Below, one piece after another: positions 56,934-64,000 of a stretch of DNA of 64,000 bases (positions within the stretch are counted from its first letter, which is position 1; each line of letters begins with the position of its first letter). The notes under the pieces are model-generated. The model had not been told where the DNA came from and did no database searches. It saw only the letters and a program-made list of their open reading frames with translations. Source of the DNA: Hyphomonadaceae bacterium (GTDB lineage Bacteria; Pseudomonadota; Alphaproteobacteria; Rhizobiales; Hyphomicrobiaceae); assembly GCA_019747815.1 (NCBI GenBank), contig JAIEQJ010000055.1, positions 1 through 64,000 of the forward strand. The letters are read 5' to 3'. The position numbers and the translations under genes are program-made.

Positions 56934-58532
56934 TTACTTCTTCTCGACGTTCCAGAGGAAGGCGATCGGCGAGATCAGCAGCCCCGAGATGTTGGAGCGA
57001 TAGGCTGTCGGGATGACGAACTGCGCCGTCGGGATGAACGGCACCGACTCCCAGCTATGGCGCTGCATATCGTCGATGAGCTTCCTCTGCGACCCCGGAT
57101 CGGCGGCGTCGAACCAGGCGGTGCGCAGCTCCTCCATCTTGGGATCGACCGGCCAGCCGAACCAGGATTTCTCGCCGATGCCGCGCAGCGGGTAGTTGAT
57201 CGCCGGGTTGGCCATATCGGGCCCGACCAACCAGGTGTGGAAGATGTTCCATCCACCCTTGTCGATCGGCTCCTTGACGGCGCGGCGGCTGATCAGCGTG
57301 CCCCAATCATTGGCGGCAAGCTCGGCATTGAGCCCAACGCTCTTCAAGAGCTCGACGGTGATCAGGCCCTGGCTGTGCACGATCGGCTGATCGGTGGCCG
57401 ACAGCACCACGATCTTCTCGCCCTTGTAGCCGGCCTCCTTGATCAGCTGCTTGGCCTTCTCCAGATCGCGCTTGCCGGTCAGGATCTCCGACCCGACCTT
57501 GCTTTCCGACGGTGACCCGCACGAGAAGAAGGAAGGACAGCTACGGCCGTTCTTGGCATCCCCCGCAATGGCCAGCGCATAGTCCTGCTGGTTGACGAGG
57601 TAGAGCACGGCCTGGCGCATCTTCGGGTTGTTGAAGGGGGGATGGAGCTGATTGAAGCGGATCATGCCCATCGACCCCATCGGATCGGTGTTCTCGACCT
57701 TGATGTCCTTGTTCTTGGTCAGCAGCGGCACCAGATCGGGCGGAACCATCTGCCACCAATCGACCTCACCGGCATTGAGCGCAGCGGCGGCCGTGGCCGA
57801 ATCCGGGATGTAGATCCACTCGACCCGGTCCACCTTCACCACCTTGCCGCCCGAGGCCCAGGACGGAGGCTCCTTGCGCGGCACGTAGTCGGTGTTCTTG
57901 ACGAACACGACCTTGTTGCCGGGCACCCACTCGTCCTTCACGAACTTGAACGGACCCGAGCCGATCGTCTCCTTGATGTTCTCAAAGGCGTCGGTCTTGG
58001 CGACGCGCTCGGGCATGATGAAGGGGACGTTGGAGGAGGGCTTGCCGAGCGCATCAAGCGTAAGCGCAAACGGCCGCTTCAGCTTCAGCGTGAAGGTGCG
58101 GTCGTCGACAACCGTCCATTTCTCCGTCATTTCGGCAAGGCGCTGCCCAAGGGCGTCGCGCTTGCTCCAGCGCTCGATCGAGGCGATGCAGTCGGCTGAA
58201 CGCACCGGCTGCCCGTCGTGGAACTTCAGGCCCTCGCGCAGCGTGAAGGTGTAGGTGAGCTTGTCGTCGCTCAAGGTCCACTTCTCGACCATCTGCGGCT
58301 GAACTTCGAACTTCTCGTTCACCGAGAACAGCGTGTCGTAGACCATGTAGGAATAGTTGCGCGTGATGTACGCCGTCGTCGCAATCGGATCGAGGATGCG
58401 AAGATCCGCCTCAGGCACGAACTTGAGCGTTTTCTGCTGCGCGGCTGCCGGCGCCGAATAGTGTGTGCCGCCGACGAGAGCGGCTGCCAGCAAGAGGGCA
58501 GCAAGCGCGCCCCGGGTCTTGGCGATTGTCAT
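56934..58532 (-). CDS. ABC transporter substrate-binding protein (DppA family 5)
   Basis: Signal peptide; TYTFTLREGLKFHDGQPVRSADCIASIERWSKRD. Confidence 0.93.
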   Translation of the reverse strand: MTIAKTRGALAALLLAAALVGGTHYSAPAAAQQKTLKFVPEADLRILDPIATTAYITRNYSYMVYDTLFSVNEKFEVQPQMVEKWTLSDDKLTYTFTLREGLKFHDGQPVRSADCIASIERWSKRDALGQRLAEMTEKWTVVDDRTFTLKLKRPFALTLDALGKPSSNVPFIMPERVAKTDAFENIKETIGSGPFKFVKDEWVPGNKVVFVKNTDYVPRKEPPSWASGGKVVKVDRVEWIYIPDSATAAAALNAGEVDWWQMVPPDLVPLLTKNKDIKVENTDPMGSMGMIRFNQLHPPFNNPKMRQAVLYLVNQQDYALAIAGDAKNGRSCPSFFSCGSPSESKVGSEILTGKRDLEKAKQLIKEAGYKGEKIVVLSATDQPIVHSQGLITVELLKSVGLNAELAANDWGTLISRRAVKEPIDKGGWNIFHTWLVGPDMANPAINYPLRGIGEKSWFGWPVDPKMEELRTAWFDAADPGSQRKLIDDMQRHSWESVPFIPTAQFVIPTAYRSNISGLLISPIAFLWNVEKK

Positions 58533-58707
58533 CAGGTTTCTTCCCTTTTGCGTTATGTATCCCGTGGTTCTGACCGCACGGCGAAGCATATGTTAGATGG
58601 GGTCCGGCATCGGCACCAGACGCAAAATGAGGCAAACTGCACGCCCATCGCCACACCCATCCCCAATTCAGGCTGAATCACCCATCCAAGCGCGAAAGAA
58701 GATCTTC

Positions 58708-60024
58708 ATGCAGAGCAAAACGCCGACGTCCTTCGCTGAAAACCCGGGCCAATTGCGCAAATTGGCTGCTGCGATCGCGACAAAGACCCTTTCCCCGGTC
58801 GATCTGATGCAAAGATACCTAGACCGCATCGCGCAGGCCGATCCCCACGTTCAATGCTGGCGAGCGCTCGATGCCGAGCGCGCTCTGGATACGGCGAGAC
58901 AGCGGGAGGAGGAAGCGGCCCAGGGACGCATTCGCGGCCCGCTGCACGGCATCCCTGTGGCCATCAAGGACATCATAGATGTGGAGGGGCTGCCCACCCG
59001 CGCCAACTGCCGGGCCCGCGCAAGCGCTCCGCCCGCCAGCAACGACGCGGAGGTGGTGCTCGCTCTCAAGACACAGGGCGCCGTTGTGCTGGGCAAGGTG
59101 CACACGACCGAGTTTGCCTTTTTCGACCCGTCGCCCGCACGCAATCCCCACAACGTCCATCACACGCCCGGCGGGTCGAGCTCGGGTTCGGCAGCAGTCG
59201 TTGCCGGCGGCATGGCGCCGGTGGCGGTTGGAACGCAGACGGTGGCATCCGTCAACCGCCCAGCCGCGTATTGCGGCATCGCGGCCTTCAAGCCGAGCAC
59301 GTGCAGCCTGTCGACCTTCGGCATCACGCCGCTCGGCCCCTCCTACGACACGCCCGGCTTCTACGGCTGGGGCGTCGATGATGCGGTGTATGCCTACGAG
59401 GCAATTGCCCCAGCGTTCCTACGCCCGGCAGCAGAGCCTCAGATCGCTGCCGGGATTGCCGTGTGCATCCCCGACGATCCACACATCTTGGATGCCATTC
59501 CGGAGATGAGGGCGGCGCTCGCCCGATGTGCAGATGCATGCGCCAGTGCCGGCCATCGTGTCGAACGCCCCCGGTCGCCGATCTCGTTCGAGCGGTTGCA
59601 CACGCTTCAACGCTCGACCACAGCCTACGAAGCCGGCCGGGCCTTGAGGTTTCTGCTCGACCAGCCGGAAGGCACCGTCGGCGAGACGATCACCGCACTG
59701 ATCCGCGAGGGACTGGCAATCCAGCCGGCGCAATATTTGGATGAGCGCACCGAGATCGATGGCATGCGCCAGAGGCTGTTTGCGGCGCTGAAGGCTGATG
59801 TCTTTCTCTGGCCGGCCACCCCCTCGACCGCACCGGAAGGTCTCGCCTGGACCGGCGATCCCAAATACATCTCGCCGTGGACGGCACTGGGCGGCCCGAT
59901 CGTGTCGCTGCCTGCCGGGCTCGCCGCCAACGGGTTGCCGCTGGGCTGCATCCTCACGTCACACCCCGGCACCGACGCGCGCATGCGCACCTGGGCGCGC
60001 GCACTCGCTCAGGCTGCTGCATAG
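58708..60024 (+). CDS. amidase signature family protein
   Basis: GPLHGIPVAIKDIIDVEGLPTRANC, HHTPGGSSSGSAAVVAGGMAPVAVGTQTVASVNRPAAYCGIAAFKPS. Confidence 0.92.
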   Translation: MQSKTPTSFAENPGQLRKLAAAIATKTLSPVDLMQRYLDRIAQADPHVQCWRALDAERALDTARQREEEAAQGRIRGPLHGIPVAIKDIIDVEGLPTRANCRARASAPPASNDAEVVLALKTQGAVVLGKVHTTEFAFFDPSPARNPHNVHHTPGGSSSGSAAVVAGGMAPVAVGTQTVASVNRPAAYCGIAAFKPSTCSLSTFGITPLGPSYDTPGFYGWGVDDAVYAYEAIAPAFLRPAAEPQIAAGIAVCIPDDPHILDAIPEMRAALARCADACASAGHRVERPRSPISFERLHTLQRSTTAYEAGRALRFLLDQPEGTVGETITALIREGLAIQPAQYLDERTEIDGMRQRLFAALKADVFLWPATPSTAPEGLAWTGDPKYISPWTALGGPIVSLPAGLAANGLPLGCILTSHPGTDARMRTWARALAQAAA

Positions 60025-60284
60025 CAGCACGCCGCGCGCAGGGTCAGCCCTGAATTGGAGAGGTGCGCCACCCGGTTCGGGGCTGTCCCGTACGTGCTAT
60101 GTGTAGGCTGGCAGACCCATAACGGGCACCGAGACGCTCACCTGCGATGCTGGCTGGCGCACCTGCCACTTCGTGAAGCCCACCACCGTCGCGGGCAAGA
60201 GCGGACTGCTGAACTGCGAAAGCAAGACGTGACGGCGCCCCAAACGCCGCGATCCGCCGCATCGAGGAACCAAGGAGTGGTCTC

Positions 60285-61256
60285 ATGATACGCTGGATAT
60301 GCGCGCTCGCGCTGGCGCTGGGATTGGCCCCAGCGCCGGTGCTCGCCCAGGATTTTCCGTCGCGGCCGATCACCATGATCGTGGTGTTTGCCGCCGGCGG
60401 GCCGACCGACGTTCTCGCACGCCTGGTTGCCGATCACATGGGCAATGCACTGGGCCAGCGTGTCATCATCGAGAACGTGGCGGGCGCCGGTGGGACCACC
60501 GGCGGCGCGCGCGGGGCGCGTGCCGCGCCCGACGGCTATACGCTGACCGTCGGCAGCCTCGGCAGCCATGCGGCCGCAGCCGCCCTCTACAAGGACATCG
60601 CGTACGACTCGCGCGAGTTGGAGCCCGTCGGCCTCATTGCGGGCACGCCCGGCTATTTCGCCGTGCGCAAGGAATTCCCCGCCCGGACGTTCCAGGAGTT
60701 CCTGGCCTATGCCAGAGCCAACCCCGGCAAGGTGACCAACGGCCATGCCGGCGTCGGCTCCACCCCGCATCTGGCGTGCCTGCTGCTCGAGACCCTGACG
60801 CAGATGAAGGTCACGTCAGTGGCCTATCGCGGCTCGGGGCCGGCCATGAACGACCTGGTGGCGGGCCAGATCGATTCCATGTGCGACCTGGCGCCCACCG
60901 TGGTGCCGCAGGTGCAGGGCGGCACCATCCGCGGGCTGCTGCTGGCGCAGCCCGAGCGCTCGGCCGCCACGCCCGATGTGCCCACCTCGCGCGAGGCCGG
61001 CATCGAGGCCTATCAGTTCACGGGCTGGAACGCAGTGTTCGCGCCCAAGGGCACGCCGCGCGATGCGGCGAAGAAGCTGTCGGATGCGCTGAAGGCCGCC
61101 GTCAGCGATGCAGCGATCCGCAAGCGCATCGCCGAGCTCGGGGCCATTCCTGCGACCGAGACGGAGATGGGGGCAGAGCATCTCGGGCGGTTCGTCAAGG
61201 ACGAGGTGGCGCGCTGGGGCAAGGTGATCGGCGAGGCGAAGGTGACGGCGCCGTGA
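60285..61256 (+). CDS. TctC/Bug-family substrate-binding protein, orphan
   Basis: Signal peptide; FPSRPITMIVVFAAGGPTDVLARLVADHMGNALGQRVIIENVAGAGGTTGGARGARAAPDGYTL. Confidence 0.94.
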   Translation: MIRWICALALALGLAPAPVLAQDFPSRPITMIVVFAAGGPTDVLARLVADHMGNALGQRVIIENVAGAGGTTGGARGARAAPDGYTLTVGSLGSHAAAAALYKDIAYDSRELEPVGLIAGTPGYFAVRKEFPARTFQEFLAYARANPGKVTNGHAGVGSTPHLACLLLETLTQMKVTSVAYRGSGPAMNDLVAGQIDSMCDLAPTVVPQVQGGTIRGLLLAQPERSAATPDVPTSREAGIEAYQFTGWNAVFAPKGTPRDAAKKLSDALKAAVSDAAIRKRIAELGAIPATETEMGAEHLGRFVKDEVARWGKVIGEAKVTAP

Positions 61257-61333
61257 GGTGAGAGATATCAGCACAGGCGCCTGAGCAAGCTGCTGCCCTG
61301 CACCCTGGCCCACCTGTTGCCCTTCACCCCAAC

Positions 61334-61360
61334 CCTCTCCCCATGACGACTGGGGAGAGG
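61334..61360. terminator. hairpin between convergent genes
   Basis: CCTCTCCCCA-tgacgac-TGGGGAGAGG, 10-bp perfect stem. Confidence 0.6.
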
Positions 61361-61376
61361 CAATGAGGAGGCAGCC

Positions 61377-62039
61377 TCAGTTCGCCGCGAAGCAGTAGAA
61401 CAGCCCCGCGCCGCCGGAGCCCTTCAGCGCCTCCAGGCTGCAGCCGCGCGAGCCGTGCGAGGAGTTCCACGACTTCATGTGGCGGGTGTCCTTGAGGCCC
61501 GCGCGATCATGGTGACCGACGATGGCGGAGCCCTCGCCGCTCTTGGTCCAGTTGCCGCATGTCGTGTCCCCGCCCGCCGTCGAATATCTCCCCTGCGGGT
61601 CCGAGCCGGTCAGAATATCATGCATGTTCACCGCATCGCCGCGGCCGCTGACGACCTCGCCCTTCTCGGTCAGCGCCGTCTGCTTGGTGACTTTGCTCTT
61701 GTCGGAGTGCAGGTCGTTCACGTTCGCACCCACAACCACGCCCTTGGCATTCCGCCACGGGCCCTTGCCGATGCGATCGCGGGCGTTCACGCCGGCCTCC
61801 CCGCCCGGCAAGGTCGTGCTCAAGTAGGCGCGCCAGTTCTTCAGCTTCGAGCCGGCAGCCTTGGCAAGCGCGTTGCAGTGCGCGTCCGCGCCATCGAGGC
61901 CGCCGAGGTCGGCGCCCTTGCCGAGGCCGACGCTGGTGACGAAGAAGGTCATGGTGCTTTGCTGGGCCTGCGCGGCGGCGGCGCCAAGGGCCAGCACGAC
62001 AGCCGAAACGGCCACCGAAATGCGCGTTGCTCGTCTCAT
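61377..62039 (-). CDS. secreted protein, possibly C-type-lectin/endostatin-like fold
   Basis: Signal peptide MRRATRISVAVSAVVLALGAAAAQAQ; FVTSVGLGKGADLGGLDGADAHCNALAKAAG ... WRAYLSTT ... GRGDAVNMHDILTGSDPQGR ... CGNWT. Confidence 0.65.
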   Translation of the reverse strand: MRRATRISVAVSAVVLALGAAAAQAQQSTMTFFVTSVGLGKGADLGGLDGADAHCNALAKAAGSKLKNWRAYLSTTLPGGEAGVNARDRIGKGPWRNAKGVVVGANVNDLHSDKSKVTKQTALTEKGEVVSGRGDAVNMHDILTGSDPQGRYSTAGGDTTCGNWTKSGEGSAIVGHHDRAGLKDTRHMKSWNSSHGSRGCSLEALKGSGGAGLFYCFAAN

Positions 62040-62270
62040 TGCGTTCCTCCGGATGTTCCAACCCTCTCCGCGCCCAATGGCGCGAAGGTCCACCGCGTTA
62101 ACGACGTGGAGAGGCGCACTATTCCTTGCCACCCATTCCAGGGCAAGCACTGCGCGTCATCGGCCGTTACAATGTAGCGGCTCCGGACCCAATCCACCGG
62201 CAAACGGCGGAAGGCGGGGACACCGCCTCCGCCACCATGCGCCCATCACATGCGCCCGCCACATGCGCTC

Positions 62271-64000
62271 TCACGGATTGGCGAGCCGCTTCTTCTCGTC
62301 GTGGGCGCGCTGCACGATGTAGGCGCGCAGCGTCTCGACGTCATCGGCCTTGAGATGGCGGGCGAACGCGATCATGCCGTTCTTCACCATGGTTCCGTCG
62401 AGCACGATCGATTTCCAGGCATCGGCGGAGGCGAGCGTTGCCGAGTAGCGCAGATCCGGCACCATGCCGCCCGACACCGCGGTGTCGCCGTGGCACATCA
62501 TGCAGTACGTTTGATAGAGGCGCTTGCCTTCGGCGATCTTCTCGGCAGGCGCGGTGGCAGGCGGCGGGTCGAGCACCCGCGCCGCCGTCTTGAGCGGCGG
62601 CAACTCGGCCTTGGCGCCGAGCTTGAAGGTGAGCACGCGATTGAACGTGCCCTTGGCCGCGTCGAGCACGATCTCGCCGACGACGGTGGGGGCGGCGCCG
62701 CCCCAGCCGGCGTTGACCGTCACATACTGCTCGCCGTCCACTTCGTAGGTCACCGGCGCGGCGACGATGCCGGTCTGCGTGGGGAAATCCCACAGCGTCT
62801 TGCCGGTGGCGGCCTCGTAAGCCACGAACCGGCCCTGGCCGTTGCCCTGGAACAGGAGGCCACCGGCCGTGGAGAGCAGGCCGCCGTTCCACGGCAGCGG
62901 ATGCTCGATCGTCCAGGCGGGTTTGCGGGCGATCGGATCCCAGGCAACCAAGCGGCCCTTGGTGGAGGCGCGGATCGCCTTGCGGGTTGCCTCGTCGTCG
63001 GGGATCGCCGAGCCGACGGGATCAAGGCCGATGTTCCAGAAGATGCCAAGCCGCCTCTCGAACGTCTTGGGATCAACCGGCGTGTAGCCGAAGCCCGCCT
63101 CGATGGCTGGGATATAGACATAGCCCGTCTGCGGGCTGTAGCTCATGGGCTGCCAGTTGTGGGCGCCGAGCGGGCCCGGCAGCACCAGCGCCGGCTTGTT
63201 GAGCGTGCTCCAGCGCGCTTCCGCCTTCTCGATGGGCCGCCCGGTCTTGGGGTCGAGCCCCTCCGCCCAGGTCACCGTGCCGTAGGCCGTGCCGGAGATG
63301 AATGCGCCGGTCTCGCGGTCGAGCACATAGAAGAAGCCGTTCTTCGGTGCCTGCAGGATGCACTTGCGCAAACGCCCGTCGATCATCAGGTCCACGAGAA
63401 TCATGTGCTGCGTGGCCGTGTAATCCCAATCTTCGCCCGGCGTGGTCTGGAAATGCCAGACGTACTCGCCGGTGTCGGGGCGGACAGCGACGATCGAGGA
63501 CAGGAACAGGTTGTCGCCCTTGCCGTCGCTGCGGATCTTGTAGTTCCAGGTCGAGCCGTTGCCGACGCCGACGTAGAGGAGATCGAGGTCGGGATCGTAG
63601 GCCATCGAATCCCACACCGTGCCGCCGCCGCCATACTTCCACCACTCCCCGCTCCAGGTCTTGGCGATCATCTCGACGGTCTTGCTCTCGAAGCCGTCCT
63701 TGGGATTGCCGGGCACCGTGTAGAAGCGCCAGGCCATCTTGCCGGTGTCGGCGTCGTAGGCCGACACGTAGCCGCGCACGCCGAACTCCGCGCCGCCGTT
63801 GCCGATCAGCACCTTGCCTTTGACGACACGCGGGGCACCGGTGATGGTGTAGTCCTGCGACTGATCGACGGTGAGCGTCTCCCAGATCTTGGCACCGCTC
63901 TTGGCGTCGAGCGCGATCAGCCGCCCGTCGAAGGCGCCGAGAAAAACCTTGCCGCCCCACACCGCAACGCCGCGATTGACCACGTCGCAGCAGCCCTTGG
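62271..64000 (-). CDS. PQQ-dependent (quinohemoprotein) alcohol dehydrogenase, truncated by the window end
   Basis: CCDVVNRGVAVWGGKVFLGAFDGRLIALDAKSGAKIWE, GEDWDYTATQHMILVDLMIDGRLRKCILQAPKNGFFYVLDRETGAFIS, C-terminal haem motif CMMCH. Confidence 0.93.
   Translation of the reverse strand, partial: KGCCDVVNRGVAVWGGKVFLGAFDGRLIALDAKSGAKIWETLTVDQSQDYTITGAPRVVKGKVLIGNGGAEFGVRGYVSAYDADTGKMAWRFYTVPGNPKDGFESKTVEMIAKTWSGEWWKYGGGGTVWDSMAYDPDLDLLYVGVGNGSTWNYKIRSDGKGDNLFLSSIVAVRPDTGEYVWHFQTTPGEDWDYTATQHMILVDLMIDGRLRKCILQAPKNGFFYVLDRETGAFISGTAYGTVTWAEGLDPKTGRPIEKAEARWSTLNKPALVLPGPLGAHNWQPMSYSPQTGYVYIPAIEAGFGYTPVDPKTFERRLGIFWNIGLDPVGSAIPDDEATRKAIRASTKGRLVAWDPIARKPAWTIEHPLPWNGGLLSTAGGLLFQGNGQGRFVAYEAATGKTLWDFPTQTGIVAAPVTYEVDGEQYVTVNAGWGGAAPTVVGEIVLDAAKGTFNRVLTFKLGAKAELPPLKTAARVLDPPPATAPAEKIAEGKRLYQTYCMMCHGDTAVSGGMVPDLRYSATLASADAWKSIVLDGTMVKNGMIAFARHLKADDVETLRAYIVQRAHDEKKRLANP

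Noticed and set aside
62235-62268. Three near-direct catgcgc repeats (catgcgcccatcacatgcgcccgccacatgcgc)
   Set aside because: Short, only three units, no flanking cas genes or spacer structure; not a CRISPR array and weak evidence for function.

Overview
This 64 kb window is GC-rich bacterial chromosome. Codon usage and gene families look alphaproteobacterial (Rhizobiales/Rhodospirillales-like), but that is inference. Most of it is metabolic and transport operons. In order: (i) an IS701-like transposase remnant and an inverted copy of its end, flanking a gluQRS/alkA segment; (ii) an acetamidase plus a sugar-type ABC operon with two ATPases, one lacking the H-loop His; (iii) a debris region with an IS630-like fragment, a truncated esterase, an HNH endonuclease and orphan ORFs; (iv) MFS, Usp, BcsS and RraA genes; (v) a large apparent oxalate/formate (C1) regulon from about 20.8 to 37 kb: fhs, an ALDH1L-N-like formyltransferase, frc, oxc, a GntR regulator, a TctA-TctC-TctB transporter, TerC and a two-subunit formate dehydrogenase; (vi) an IorAB-type molybdenum hydroxylase, S9 peptidase, membrane-anchored TAXI protein, 2-hydroxyacid dehydrogenase and MFS/spermidine-synthase fusion; (vii) a MaoC, two CoA-transferase and acyl-CoA dehydrogenase cluster followed by a dipeptide ABC operon, amidase and orphan TctC protein; (viii) a PQQ alcohol dehydrogenase running off the window end. 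The two most notable findings come straight from the sequence. One is a 17-bp inverted repeat, TGGYAYA-N3-TRYRCCA, found upstream of gntR, the tctA transporter and formate dehydrogenase, which suggests one regulator links oxalate breakdown to formate oxidation. The other is a CTAG-bounded palindromic element of 75-77 bp, present three times (two copies identical over 77 nt, the third diverged with compensatory stem changes), one copy of which sits on the TAG stop codon of the preceding gene.
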